A stretch of 64,000 bases of DNA from Manis javanica (Eukaryota; Chordata; Mammalia; Pholidota; Manidae): the NCBI RefSeq assembly GCF_040802235.1, contig NC_133157.1, positions 37,538,501 to 37,602,500 on the forward strand. The letters are read 5' to 3'. Both the position numbers and the translations under genes were made by a program. Shown here one piece after another: positions 48,377-60,221 of the stretch; within the stretch, counting starts at the first letter, position 1, and every line of letters starts with the position of its first letter. The notes beneath the pieces were generated by a model. That model was given only the letters and a program-made list of their open reading frames with translations, was not told the origin of the DNA and did not search any database.

Positions 48377-49079
48377 TATAATCCTATTCTTTTTAAGGTG
48401 GCTTTTGATTTCCAGTCCAGATAACAAAAATCTAGAAATATTTGGACCCCTGAAGAATCACCTGTTCGGAATTAATTCATTCCCTATTAAGTTATGGCTC
48501 TGAGATAGTTAAGATGCCCAGATGAGCAAGTTTAATTTGAAATCTGTGATATAATACTTATATTTCATAATCATAGATTTTTGTTACAGGTTTTATTTTG
48601 TTAAAGTTGGGTATGGTCAATGAGGCTGTTGTTAAGAAAAATATAATCATGTTACATAATTAACTTGACAGCAATTGACCAGTGATGGAACTTCCTATGT
48701 TTGAGAAGGTGGAGAAATGAATAATAGGCCCAGGAAAGCATAAAGGAAGAACTACTATATACAAAATAATCAGTATGGAGTGCAGCTATACAGAGGAATT
48801 TTATAAGATAACAAGGCCAAAATGTAATGCATGCAAAATTTCAGCTTTGGCAAATTCATTTTGTAATTATGGGCCAATATAAACTGATAAATTTAAAGAA
48901 AACAAAACTAATCTCTAAGATTATAGTGATCCTAGTGGGAAAAGCTAATAATGGGACTGAAAGCATGATTTCAAGATACTTCATCACTGATACGGGGAAA
49001 TTAAAAAGATAAGAAAGGCTTCTTAGGGATGTTGAAAAAAATCAGTGAAGAACTGAATGTAATTGTGTGTTAATAATAA

Positions 49080-49200
49080 TACTGGTATAGTAATAATGAT
49101 AATATTAACTAACATTTACTCTGCAGTTGCTATGAGCCATGCCCAGGCACTGTCCTTGAGGGCTTTTACATTTATTATTTCATTTAATCTTTACTAAAAG
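49080..49200 (+). repeat. MIR SINE, 5' part
   Basis: ATATTAACTAACATTTACTC, then GCCAGGCACTG-like and TTACATTTATTATTTCATTT phrases. Plus strand, truncated. Confidence 0.65.
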
Positions 49201-49599
49201 ATAGTTTTATTGTGTGTGAAAGAATCTTCCATTAAAAACTACATAACTGTTTAAACGTGAACTTTTTGATATGCAGATTATCGTACTACAGCTATATTTA
49301 AATGTGCATATGTAATACTTCCCACCAATAAAACAAATCAGTAGTCTATATTTGGGGCATGTGTATGAGATATAAAACCATATGTAGAAATAATGACAGT
49401 TGAGCAGTGTGGTGGTCTTGGTTTTTGATTTTCTAGAGAGGTAGGGAAGGGGAACATAAAGAACATTTAAAAAAATCTAGAATAACTATGAAAAAATGTT
49501 GTTAAATCTGAGTGGTAGATAAATGATACTTGGTATATTTTCTTTTGTACTTTTGTGTACATACCAAATATTTTTCAGTAATTTCTAAAAGGAGTAATA

Positions 49600-49840
49600 G
49601 AATGTTATATAACATTTGAGAGCCTACTATGTACCAGGTTCCTTTTTAATGGCATTTCACATCTTCACAAACCCTGTATGGCAGGTTCCATTATCACTGA
49701 TGAACAGATGAAGTTGAGGCATAGAGATAGTAATAATCCATAGTCACACTGCTAGTGTGGCACCAGAATTCAAACCCACAAAATATCTGATTTTAGAGCT
49801 TGTGCTTTAAATACTGTATTACTATGCTTCACTGCCCCTT
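49600..49840 (+). repeat. MIR SINE, near full length
   Basis: Follows the MIR order: GAGCCTACTATGTACCAGGT, CTTCACAAACCCTGTATGGC, GAACAGATGAAGTTGAGGC, GTCACACTGCTAGTGTGGCA, TTCAAACCCA. It ends about 140 bp before the main TOPORS exon. Confidence 0.85.
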
Positions 49841-49977
49841 TATATTACAAAGGTAATGAACTATTCAACTACTTTTACCAAAGTGTGTTTCAAAGTCATT
49901 ATTTGCATTCTTTTTTTTTAGAATTAGTCATTCCTTTTTTTATAAGGTTATTGATGTATTTTTTTCCCTTTTTACAG

Positions 49978-52875
49978 ATTATGGCATCAGCTGCTAAGGA
50001 ATTTAAAATGGACAACTTTTCACCTAAAGCTGGCACTAGCAAATTGCAACAGACTGTACCAGCTGATGCATCTCCCGATTCTAAGTGTCCTATATGCTTG
50101 GATAGATTTGATAATGTGTCTTACTTAGATCGCTGTTTACATAAGTTCTGTTTTCGCTGTGTACAGGAGTGGTCAAAAAACAAAGCTGAATGTCCACTAT
50201 GTAAACAGCCCTTTGATTCTATTTTCCATTCTGTGAGGGCAGAAGATGACTTCAAGGAATATGTATTAAGGCCTTCATATAATGGTTCTTTTGCCACTCC
50301 TGATGTTCGTCGATTTCGCTATCGTACAACTATGACAAGGGACCGAAGTGCTGCTGTGTATTCACCTAGTAGTACCATGAATAGAAGAACAACAACTCCA
50401 CCTGATAGTGGAGTACTGTTTGAAGGGTTAAGCATTTCAACCAGGCCTGGAGATGGTGAAATTCCTCAGTTTATGAGGCAAATTGCAATAAGGAGGCCAG
50501 CTACTGCAGATGAAAGATCTTTGCGGAAAATTCAAGAACAGGATATTATTAATTTTAGACGAACTCTCTATCGTGCTGGTGCTCGTGTTAGAAATATTGA
50601 AGATGGTGGTCGCTACAGGGATATTTCAGCTGAATTTTTCCGTAGAAATCCAGCTTGCCTTCACAGATTAGTCCCCTGGTTAAAACGTGAACTTACAGTT
50701 CTTTTTGGAGCTCATGGATCTTTAGTGAATATTGTCCAGCACATCATCATGAGTAATGTTACTCGCTATGACTTGGAGAGTCAGGCATTTGTGTCTGATT
50801 TAAGACCATTTTTACTTAATCGGACTGAGCATTTTATACATGAATTTATCAGTTTTGCTCGATCTCCTTTTAACATGGCAGCCTTTGACCAGCATGCTAA
50901 TTATGATTGCCCTGCTCCTTCATATGAAGAAGGTAGCCATTCTGATTCTTCAGTCATAACAATATCTCCAGATGAGGCTGAAACCCAAGAGCTGGATATT
51001 AATGTAGCCACTGTTGGTCAGGCACCGTGGGATGATGAAACTCCAGGGCCATCTTACTCAAGCTCAGAGCAGGTACACGCTGCCATGTCTTCCCTTTTAA
51101 ATACTTCTGACAGTTCAGATGAAGAACTTGTAACAGGAAGAGCCACATCTCAGATCCAAGGAATACAAACTAATGAGGACCTAAATAATGACAGTGATTC
51201 TTCTTCAGACAATTGTGTCATTGTTGGGTTTGTTAAACCACTAGCTGAGAGGACCCCAGAACTTGTTGAACTGTCTTCTGATTCTGAGGAGTTAGGCTCC
51301 TATGAGAAAATGGAGACAGTGAAGACCCAAGAACAAGAGCAGTCTTACAGTTCTGGTGATAGTGATGTTAGTAGATATTCATATCCACACTCTGTCCTTG
51401 GAAAGGATGAGCAAATAAATAAAGGTCATTGCGATTCTAGTACAAGAATCAAGTCAAAGAAGGAGGAAAAACGATCTTTGGCATTGTCATCTCCCAGAGA
51501 CCTGAGCTCATCCATCAGAGGAGATCAAGTATATTCTCCGTATAACCGTAGACACAGGAGGAGGGGAATATCAAGAAGTTCAGATTCACGTTCCCAGAGT
51601 AGAAGTGGGCATGATCAGAAGAATCGGAGAAAACATCATGGAAAGAAAAGAATGAAAAGCAAACGATCCAGAAGCAGGGAGAGTAGCAGACCTAGAGGTA
51701 GGAGAGAGAAAAAGAGGTCAAGAACTAGAGATAGAAGTTGGTCAAGAAGAAGCCAAACTCTGTCTTTAAGTAGTGAAAGCACAAGCAGATCAAGATCTCG
51801 TAGCAGTGATCTTGGTAAAAGAAGATCACAGAGCAGAAATAGAGATCGTTATTATTTAAGAAATAATTATGGAAGCAGATACAAGTGGGAGTATACTTAC
51901 TATAGTAGAAACAAAGAAAGGGATGGCTATGAATCATCTTACAGGAGGAGAACTCTGTCCAGAGCTCATTATTCCAGACAATCTTCAAGTCCAGAATTTA
52001 GGATTCAGTCCTTTTCTGAAAGAACAAATGCTAGGAAAAAAAATAATCACAGTGAAAGGAAATACTACTACTATGAAAGGCACAGATCAAGGAGTCTATC
52101 TAGTAATAGATCAAAGACTGCATCTACAGGGCCTGACTGGGTGAGAAATGAAAAGCCTGGAGGGAAACGAAAATACAAAACACGACATTTGGAGGGTACT
52201 AATGAAGTGGCTCAGCCATCTCGTGAATTTGCTTCCAAAGGAAAGGAAAGTCATTACCAAAAATCTTCATCAAAATTGGATGGAAAGTACAAAAATGAGA
52301 GTGACAGCTTTTCAGACAGCCGGTCATCAGACAGAGAGACAAAACACAGGAAGAAGAGGAGGACGACCCGAAGCCTAAGTGTAGAGATAGTTTATGAAGG
52401 GAAAGCTACTGATACAAGTAGACATCATAAAAAGAAAAAGAAGAAACACAAGAAGAAACATAAGAAACATCATGGGGATAATCCTTCACATTCCCCGGTT
52501 GTAATTACCATTGACAGTGATAGTGATAAAGATTCTGAAGTAAAGGAGGGCACGGAATATGACAATAGTCGTCCTCAAGACTCTCTACAAAATGAATTTT
52601 TGGCTCCTTCCTTGGAACCATTTGAAATGAAAGATGTAGTGACAGTAGATGAAGAACTTGGTGTCCGGGGCAAGGAGTGTGATACAACCACATTTAATAA
52701 CTTGAATAATGCCAATAAAACTATAGATAATATTCCACCCCAGGCAGCTTCTATTGAACAGACTCTTGATGTAAGAGAAGAGAGCACCTTTGCCTCTGAT
52801 TTAGAGAACCAGCTCAGTAGTGTTAGTGATCAAACTGAGCCGTCAAGGCAGTTGCCATCTCCACGGACATACTAA
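49978..52875 (+). CDS. TOPORS: TOPORS main coding exon, RING E3 ubiquitin/SUMO ligase
   Basis: TOPORS is a nuclear RING-type ligase that attaches ubiquitin and SUMO, binds p53 and topoisomerase I, and localises to nuclear bodies and the centrosome/cilium base. After the acceptor TTTTTACAG the exon reads ATT ATG GCA. From Met at 49981 the protein has 964 residues. Human has about 980 for the isoform starting here. A C3HC4 RING lies at residues 36-78, with Cys36, 39, 52, 57, 60, 71, 74 and His54 intact. SUMO-interacting-like hydrophobic/acidic stretches include VITISPDE (about 324) and VVITIDSDSD (about 840). An Arg/Ser-rich domain spans about 520-720 and a polylysine/His tract about 815-832. 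The ATG has a strong context (A at -3, G at +4). The 32 open codons before 49981 are largely intron, not protein. Confidence 0.97.
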   Translation: MMASAAKEFKMDNFSPKAGTSKLQQTVPADASPDSKCPICLDRFDNVSYLDRCLHKFCFRCVQEWSKNKAECPLCKQPFDSIFHSVRAEDDFKEYVLRPSYNGSFATPDVRRFRYRTTMTRDRSAAVYSPSSTMNRRTTTPPDSGVLFEGLSISTRPGDGEIPQFMRQIAIRRPATADERSLRKIQEQDIINFRRTLYRAGARVRNIEDGGRYRDISAEFFRRNPACLHRLVPWLKRELTVLFGAHGSLVNIVQHIIMSNVTRYDLESQAFVSDLRPFLLNRTEHFIHEFISFARSPFNMAAFDQHANYDCPAPSYEEGSHSDSSVITISPDEAETQELDINVATVGQAPWDDETPGPSYSSSEQVHAAMSSLLNTSDSSDEELVTGRATSQIQGIQTNEDLNNDSDSSSDNCVIVGFVKPLAERTPELVELSSDSEELGSYEKMETVKTQEQEQSYSSGDSDVSRYSYPHSVLGKDEQINKGHCDSSTRIKSKKEEKRSLALSSPRDLSSSIRGDQVYSPYNRRHRRRGISRSSDSRSQSRSGHDQKNRRKHHGKKRMKSKRSRSRESSRPRGRREKKRSRTRDRSWSRRSQTLSLSSESTSRSRSRSSDLGKRRSQSRNRDRYYLRNNYGSRYKWEYTYYSRNKERDGYESSYRRRTLSRAHYSRQSSSPEFRIQSFSERTNARKKNNHSERKYYYYERHRSRSLSSNRSKTASTGPDWVRNEKPGGKRKYKTRHLEGTNEVAQPSREFASKGKESHYQKSSSKLDGKYKNESDSFSDSRSSDRETKHRKKRRTTRSLSVEIVYEGKATDTSRHHKKKKKKHKKKHKKHHGDNPSHSPVVITIDSDSDKDSEVKEGTEYDNSRPQDSLQNEFLAPSLEPFEMKDVVTVDEELGVRGKECDTTTFNNLNNANKTIDNIPPQAASIEQTLDVREESTFASDLENQLSSVSDQTEPSRQLPSPRTY

Positions 52876-53530
52876 TGTCAGTGTCTCTTGGTAGAGACCA
52901 TAATATGTCTTAAAATTGCCAAAGCATCTCATTGAGAATTTGTGATGGTATAGAAAAAGGAACATGTCATCTTTTGCAGTCTATTGAAAATGACCTTTGG
53001 GGAAAACTCTTTTCCCCCTTAAAAATACCTTAAATGATTTTTTTGTGTGTGTTAAAAATTTGTAAAAATTATTGTTTGTTCAAAAAGTATGTACGTCCCA
53101 CACTCAGAGATACGCACTTTTAAGTGAAGAAAGTGATATTGCTAGCAGTTTATTTAAAACTTGGGATCCTTTTTAAATATAAAAATATAAATTTTAGAAG
53201 TTACTTCATAAAGCCATAAGGTATCGACATATTTTTAAAGTAGTTAATGAGTATTTTTGAATTTTTTTTCTTTTTTTGAGAGTTACTCTGGAAATGTCAT
53301 AAGCTAGGAGAATCCCTTTGGACAGTCTTTATTTTTCTTCTTAAAAGTTTGTATGATTCAGAACCATTTCTTCAGGTTAGATTGAGGCATTTTAATCTGC
53401 GCAGTTTATCTCAACATCTGCCAAAAGAAAATTTTAAATATTTCCTTATATACTTGTTTACCTGGACTGCCAGTAAAACAAATGTGTATTCAACAAAAGA
53501 AAAAATAAAGCAGGAACACTTTAAAATAAG
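52876..53530 (+). other. TOPORS 3'UTR
   Basis: AT-rich, non-coding and without recognised repeats, consistent with a last-exon 3'UTR. It probably ends shortly after the AATAAA at 53504-53509. A longer alternative 3' end downstream cannot be excluded. Confidence 0.6.
53504..53509 (+). terminator. TOPORS candidate polyadenylation signal AATAAA
   Basis: First canonical AATAAA after the TOPORS stop, 630 bp downstream, with a TG/T-rich stretch (GTGCAGTATTGTGTTTTGTT) 40-60 bp later. Confidence 0.65.
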
Positions 53531-55612
53531 AATCGATAAATTTGCCTGTGCAGTATTGTGTTTTGTTTAAGTCAAATTATTTTAATGGAGCTAAAATCTT
53601 GAAAATAGTTAGGGATATACTTGTGTCACAGATACCAAATTTCAGGTGATTTGCATTTAACTTCACCATTTGTATAATTTTACTTTGATAATGAGTAATG
53701 TCTTTTGCTTTCTATCTTCAACAAAATAGGTAGTATTTTAGCTTACTAAAAAGAATCCTTGCCAAACTTCTTTACATAGAATGGCTGTGTTTATATTTTA
53801 TCTTGTTCTAAAGATGATCAAATTGCTCTGCGTCTAGGCTGATGATGTGGTATTGCCAGTGAAGAGCAGAACTTCGATTAAATCTAAATTTAGCCTTCAG
53901 TTTGCCTTACTGCCATATTCATTGTTCAACAGAAATTGGAATGCCTGCTCTGAGGCAGATGCTGTTCTAGGTTTTTAGGGTTTTTGTGAGAAAAAGTGGA
54001 TATGCTTTCTGCCCTCATGGGCCATATACATGTGTGTGTGTATGTGTGTGTGTGTGTGACACAGACACACACATATGTATAGTTATTAGGCTAAAAGTTT
54101 ATAGGTCTTTGGAAAAAAGTCCTTTGGAGAAATAATATGATTTCCTGTAAGAGCGTACCATGAGGCCTAATCTCATTTGGAAGTAATGGTTGACTTGAAA
54201 TCCAGAGAACAAGTAGCATTAACTAGATGGAGAGCTGCTGTTAGCAAAGGAAAAGATGTAAAAAGGTCCATAGACCAAAGGGGAGCCTTGCATATGCTAA
54301 GAACTGAAAGAGGGCAGGGTTGCCCAAAGGAGACAGCAGGGGACTAAGCACTACAGGCCATAGTTAGTTTGTGCTTATCCCAAGGGTGGTAGGATATTGG
54401 TTTAAAATGACAATCTAAAATTAACTTACTAAAAAATTCAATTTTTAGTAATCTCAGACATGAGAAATTGTGGGAAGACTATAGTTGATCAAAGAATATA
54501 CTTTGAAATTATGAAAGGAGTTAAGTTTTGGGTATTAAAAATTAAAGAATGCTATTTTATTTCACATTCTGATATACATGATGTTTAAACACTTAGTGAA
54601 CCATAGCACTGTCACATCATCCTCTTAGGTGTTCAAGCATAAGGTTCCAAGTCTTTGATTATTCCTTCTCCTTCATAGTTCATCCAATCACCAAATCCTG
54701 GTCACAGAATGTTTTTTGAATATTTCTAATGTGTCTATACCATCACCCAACTTAGGCAGCCATGATCCCAGCTGTACTGCCATCATGGGTCTGCCTGCAT
54801 CCACTGTTGGTCTAAACAGTGAATAGATCCACTTTGCCTCCATATGTGTATTGCTATATCCCTTGGTTTTATATCACCTAGGAAGTGCTTAAAGCACTTA
54901 GTGGATGGAGGACTTGGTGCTATTTTCTACTGTCTATAAACTTTTAGCCTAATAACTATATTCTTTAAACTTGTTCATCTGGATTCAGTGTCCATGAGAC
55001 ATTTTATTTTACATCAGGTTTTCACTGTTCTTGTGACTTTATATATTTTGTGTAAAGGAAATGCAGCCAAGCATTTGCACTTGCTCATTCATTGATTCTC
55101 AGGTTCACAACAGGAAAACTTGTTACTGTTTGAACTTTTTAGTCTCAGTAGTCAAGTTTGTCCTCAACTCTTGGGGGAACTAATCCAGGGCCTAGTAATA
55201 ATGATGGGTGGTGTGTACAAAGGGGCAAGGTGTTAAGGCAAGGTAAGCTGAGAGCCCATACTTGAAATTCTCCATCATGGGGAATAATTGCAGCCCTTGC
55301 CAGTGTAGGTAGGACACCCTGAGCCAGTCAGCACACCTCTGGACTGGGAGATTTTTTTCAAGAAGGTGGTTTGGGATGCTGGAAACTGCATATAACCTGA
55401 TTTGGGTTCTCAACAGCCGCAGTATTTCCACCAGCAGGGGTAGGAGATGGAAAAAGAGGGGGAGGAGTTCCTTTTCACAAACAAGCCAGATCTCACCAGG
55501 ATTCAGAGTGTGGGTCCATTTCCCACATTAAGCTCAGTAGACCTGTGTATAAGCTAAATGTCAACTGATTAAATTACTATGACAATGTAGCTGTCACTGA
55601 GACCTGAATTTA
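53531..55612. other. TOPORS-RIGI intergenic, proximal part
   Basis: Contains an L2-like piece at about 53925-54015 (TGAGGCAGATGCTGTTCTAG, then CTGCCCTCATGGGCC) and an imperfect (TG)n/(CA)n tract at about 54030-54074. No gene was recognised. Confidence 0.55.
54030..54074. repeat. (TG)n tract with adjoining (CA) units
   Basis: TGTGTGTGTATGTGTGTGTG followed by GACACAGACACACACAT, so the two halves are partly self-complementary. Confidence 0.8.
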
Positions 55613-55614
55613 TA

Positions 55615-56037
55615 CAGTAGTCCCCCATTATTCACAGGGGATATGTTCTAAGATCCCCAGTGGATACCTGAAACCAGGGATAGTGTTGTACCCTATATAT
55701 GTTTTTCCCTACACGTACATACCTATGACAAATTAATCAGGCACAATGAGAGATTAACAAAAAGTAGGAGAACGATTATAACAGTGTACTGTAATACTGT
55801 TTTCATAGTTCTTTGAATATGGCCTCCCTTTCAAAATACTGTTACTATACTGACCCTTGTAATGTCATAAGATGCTTATGTGATGAGATGAAGTGAGGTT
55901 GATACGGGCATTGTGGCATAGTGTTAGGGTAGTATTGACCTCTGACACGATGTCAGGAGGATTATGCACTTCCAGATTGCAATTGACTGGACAACTGAAA
56001 CCACAGAAAACGAAACTGGATTAAGGGGGGACTACTG
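55615..56037. mobile_element. Tigger/MER2-like DNA transposon, near full length
   Basis: Inverted ends CAGTAGTCCCCCATTATTC and, at the right, a stretch whose reverse complement is CAGTAGTCCCCCCTTAATCC, flanked by TA at 55613-55614 and 56038-56039. Internal text (GGATACCTGAAACCAGGGAT, GATGAGATGAAGTGAGGT, GAAACCACAGAAAACGAAA) matches the non-autonomous mariner-Tigger family related to MER2. No transposase frame remains. Confidence 0.85.
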
Positions 56038-56059
56038 TATAGACATGTCCAAGGATTGG

Positions 56060-56290
56060 CATCTTCAGGAAAACCTACATGGGAAGCTAAGTCATAGTCA
56101 TTGTGTATGTAACCCACTTTCAAATGGTTCAGAAAAAGTATTACATATGTAGATGGGGAGAAAGAATGATAAAGCAAATTGTGCCAAAATGTTAATAAGT
56201 GAGTGAGGGTAATACACGGAATCTGTACTATGCATTTTTTTCTGTTAAGTTTGAATTTTAAAACAAAAAGTTAAGTACCTCTATAGGCCT
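56060..56290 (+). repeat. Old L1-like 3' segment, plus strand
   Basis: Phrases AACCCACTTTCAAATGGTTC, AAAGCAAATTGTGCCAAAAT and TTGAATTTTAAAACAAAAAG resemble the distal part of old L1 3'UTRs. It starts just outside the Tigger element, which may have inserted within it. Confidence 0.45.
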
Positions 56291-58480
56291 GGAAGACTAG
56301 TTTTATGAGATTATGTCAATAAGAGTAAGTCAACAGCCATGTATTCTCAGCAAAAGGGAAAAAAAAACCACAGGCAAATATGCAGTGACTATTAAAGACA
56401 CTTTCTCTGGAAAGAGCCAAAGTCAGTGAGTCTAGATAGATGTTCCGGTCCCATTTAGAAGGAAGGAGATAAGATCTTAAGTCTGAGATACTTAGTTAAC
56501 TACTCTTGGTTCTATGCTCAGAAGCAAGCTTGTGAGGGGTCTACACTCAAAGGAGAGTTTGCCATTTTTTTAGGGTGGGAGGGAGAGAAGCTTTTTGGGA
56601 AGGAGCCCCCAGAACAAGAAAATAAAGGAGCATGATAACTGATGTAACAAAGTTTCTGAATGGCTGAGGGCATCCGGAGCACAGTAAGTGAGTTAGTAAT
56701 GGATAGAAGTAGAGGCAAGTTATTCTAAACTGGCTGAAGGAGGCAAAAATGCACAGAGATGTTCATGGGTAGATGAATTAAGGTGAAATAGTTCATGCTC
56801 TAAGGCTTCTTTTTGCTCCATGAATTAGGAAGCAATGCCATCTGAAAAAGATGGATCACAAGTAGGATTGGACTTAAGTAGAGAAGTGGAAAATGCCACT
56901 TGAGGGGCATGGAGAGGGTTAGCTAAGAATGGCCAATGGGTGTTGAGGCCTCACTTGAGATACAGGATGTTTAAATTTATGGATGATAAGATTTGTGATT
57001 TTGTTCAACATGGAGTAGCAGCAGAAACTAATGTTGGACATAGAATATGCATTCAGTATTTGTGAATAATAGATGAATTTATCTGAATATATAGATGTAT
57101 CTATGGTTGAAGTTCTGAATGGATTAATAAAACAACAAAGGGGTAAGGTGAGAGTAGTTGAATTGATCCATTTTGGTATCTGGGCTATGTAGGGGAAGAA
57201 GTGAAGCTGTGAAGTGACCCTTAGAGAATGAGGAGGTAAGAAGGGATTCATTTTTTAATTAAGTTCAAGTAGGTTTATTGGGGCTAGAAGTAAGAAGACT
57301 GAACAAATATTCTGAGAGCACTTAATTTGAGGCATGACTGGAAGTAACTAAAGTGGATTTAGGTGAGGTGAAGGTGATTGGAATTGAGGATAGTGACGTA
57401 TAAGGCTATAAGTACCCTCTCCATGGAAGACACTCTGGGTGATGGCAGGAGGCACAGGTCAGAAGCGGCAGTTGTGTCATGGGTATTACATCTTGTTGTT
57501 TAAACTATACATGTTCTGTACAGCAGCTGGCACATGCACAGAGAAAGTAATCAGAACTTGCTAAATATGTTCTTATTGAATTTTTAGTTAATACATGAAT
57601 CACAGAAACCAGTATGTAGTACATGGCCATTTAAAAACACAGTAATATTGGTTATTGGAATATTATGAAAATTAGTAAATTTTTTCCTACTTTAACTGCA
57701 AGGATACTAAGGGATAATAAATGCTATTGCATCTATGCCTGAGAAAAGCAAGAGGCAAGGAAAACAGAATTTTTTTAGGCCAAGGTCTGAGGCTAAACTC
57801 ATCCCTGTAGAAGCTACAACTGCGATGTTTGCCAGAAAGATGATATGCTTTTATTATAGACACAAAGGGGCAAAGTTAGGCATCTGATATTTGCCTGCAG
57901 TAGGGCCTGTAGATTGTCTGCATGACCATCTACACTCAAATAGTCAAATAGTTCTCTCCTGAGCAAGGCAGTATCTTTTCTTTTGTTATCTGTGAAATAG
58001 TATTTATTTCATCAAACACTGAGTACATACAGTCCAAGGCTATGCCAAATGCTAGGGGTATAAGGACACAGGATGGAACAAGCAGGAATTTTAAAGAAGG
58101 TGGGAATGGAACAGTTTGATCTATTAAACAACTAGCAATAATATAGAAGAAAGTTTGGAATGGGGAAAGCCTCATTAAAACACTGCTCAAGAAGCTCTTT
58201 GAAGTAGCTCAAACCAGAAATCAGAATGTCCTGTAGCAGAACAGTGATATAGGGATCCAGAGGAAAGACTAGATTCAATATATTTCTGAGGTAGCCTAGG
58301 CAAGATTTGGGCACCATTTAGATGAGGATGGGATTTGAGGGAGGAAAAAATCTAGTATGGGAGAAAATCTATTTTTTTCAGATTTGAGAGTTAAATGCAT
58401 GGTGATACTATTCAAGGTGGGAGATAACAAGATTGGGGATAGTTTGGGGGAGAAAAATGAATTCATTGTGAGACTTTGAA
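56291..58480. other. TOPORS-RIGI intergenic, middle part
   Basis: No gene was found. L2-like sequence occurs at about 57990-58130 (CAAACACTGAGTACATACAG, CCAAATGCTAGGGGTATAAG). The rest is diffuse old sequence that I cannot assign. Confidence 0.5.
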
Positions 58481-58484
58481 TGCC

Positions 58485-58675
58485 TAGAGCTGTACTGTCC
58501 AATAAAGTAGCTACTAGCCATATGTGGATACTGAGTGCCACAAATGTGGCTAGTAAAAGTGAGGAACAGAGTTTTTAATTAGGTTTAAATAGGCACATGA
58601 GGGTCATGGCTGCCATTTTGGCCAGTATAGGTGGAGAGGATTTCCATCATCACAGAAAATTCTGTTGGCTGCATG
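58485..58675. mobile_element. MER5A-like hAT element
   Basis: Left end AGCTGTACTGTCCAATAAAG and right end CAGAAAATTCTGTTGG correspond to the MER5A termini. Internal TAGCCATATGTGGATACTGA and AATGTGGCTAGTAAAAGTGA are the family's characteristic phrases. Confidence 0.85.
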
Positions 58676-59274
58676 CAATAGAGGACATGTGCAGATGAAG
58701 CTACCCAGTGGTAACTAGAAATAGGAATGTTAATCTTGGAAGAGTGATTGGGATTAGAGAGATGATTTAGGAGTCCCTGGGGCCCAGAGTAGAAGAGAGA
58801 CTGTGGGAATGGATGAGATCTCTGAGAGAAAGGAGGTGGAGCAAGATAAGCAGCAGACATAGTGGGGATCCTAGGGAACACATTAAGGAGGCTGCCAAAA
58901 GAAGTTTTCAAAAAAGACCATATACTTTCCTTGCCTCTTCAATGTTATGTTGTATTTCCTGTATCAAATACAGTGCCCTGCACACAGTAGGACATAAGCA
59001 GGCTTTCCAAGAGGTTAATCTTATTTTTAAGTTCTTGGGAGCACCTCACTGTTACGAGTGTTGCTCTGGGTGGAGCAGGTTAGGCTGCCTCCCTGGAGCT
59101 CTAGTGTGATTTTTAGACAATACAAGACTAGGAAGTATAATCTTTTGACCCCACTCTCGGTCATCATCCTCTACACTCCTTCCTGCCAGCTGTGATTTCC
59201 TGGCTTAAGTTTAAATCACTCCCTTGCCCTATCCTCCAACTCTCTTGCCCTTCTTTTTCTCTTCATTCACCTAG
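58676..59274. other. Intergenic, nothing recognised
   Basis: Two overlapping open frames here (58585-58911 and 58813-59109) lack recognisable homology and look like chance. Confidence 0.45.
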
Positions 59275-59475
59275 TTTAGGGGCCAGCAACCTTTTCCTTT
59301 AAGGGCCAGATGGGAAATATTTTAGACTTTATGAGCTTTATGCAGTTTCTGTTGTATAGTCTTTGTTTTTTTCTATAACACTTTAAAAATGTTGAAACAG
59401 TTATTAGCTTGTGGCCTGTATAAAAACAAGCCATGGCCAGATTTTTCCTGCAAGCAATAGTTTGCTAACTCATTA
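59275..59475. mobile_element. hAT-type non-autonomous DNA transposon
   Basis: AGGGGCCAGCAACCTTTTCC, AAGGGCCAGATGGGAAATAT and the right end AATAGTTTGCTAACTC match the familiar mammalian element that begins CAGGGGTCGGCAAAC. I do not name the exact family. Confidence 0.7.
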
Positions 59476-60218
59476 CCTAGCAAGACCCCAATCTGGACAA
59501 ACTCAACTCTTGGGTTGTGCCTACTACATGCTTCCTGCTAAAGGTTCGTGAAAGAAATCAATAACCGCAATAGATGTCACCATAAAAGCACAATCATCAG
59601 CCTCAACTTTATTTATACATTAGTGAACAGGTTTCTTTGGCATTCTTGCTCATTGATATAATGACTATTTCATACTTTTTCCTCCTCAAGCCTCCCTCTT
59701 CCTGCCACACACTTTCCATTTTGGCTGGGCAGTACTTGTCAGTGCCAGGCTTAAGCAAGCACAGACCCTGCCCGTTTACCTGAAACAATACCTCTAACAT
59801 AGAGACACTGCCTGCCCAATTGGTCTTGGTCTTGACTGGCTTTTGTATGTGTCTTCAGTCAGCTGGCGGGTCTGCTGATCTAGGATGGCTTCAGCTGGGC
59901 TTTCTCTATGGTCACTCATCTTCCACCACATTAGCCTGAGCTCGTTGACATGTGGTTACAGGGGTCTGAGAGCAGAAGTGTGCAAGAGTCTTGAAGCCTG
60001 GGCTCAAAATTGACACACTATCATTTCTGTTGCCAATAGCAAAGTCCCAAGACCAGGCAGATTCAAGCGGAGGGAAAAGAGACCTCACTGTTGATGGGAG
60101 GAGCTGCAAAGTTACATTGTAAAAGGTGTAAATATTGGGAAAAGTGAAGAATGTGGTAGTTTTTGTATCAACCTACAGCATCCATCTTCTCTCCACTGAG
60201 TGGATGAAGCCCACTTTC
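59476..60218. other. Intergenic, nothing recognised
   Basis: No gene, RNA or repeat that I can name. Confidence 0.45.
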
Positions 60219-60221
60219 TCT

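Larger units (their letters stand above)
42535..49977 (+). other. TOPORS intron 1
   Basis: A 7.4-kb intron from GTGAGT to TTTTTACAG. The first 270 bp continue the CpG island. It contains an old L1 (44160-44720), the young truncated L1 copy D (45520-48376) and two MIR copies near the 3' end. Human TOPORS has alternative 5' splicing. No further coding exon was recognised here. Confidence 0.8.

Noticed and set aside
49885-49980. Extension of the TOPORS frame to an ATG at 49885
   Set aside because: The 32 extra codons are intron and polypyrimidine tract ahead of a clear TTTACAG acceptor, and the residues do not match TOPORS.
51725-52787. Minus-strand and +2/+3 frames inside TOPORS
   Set aside because: Shadows of the long TOPORS coding exon.
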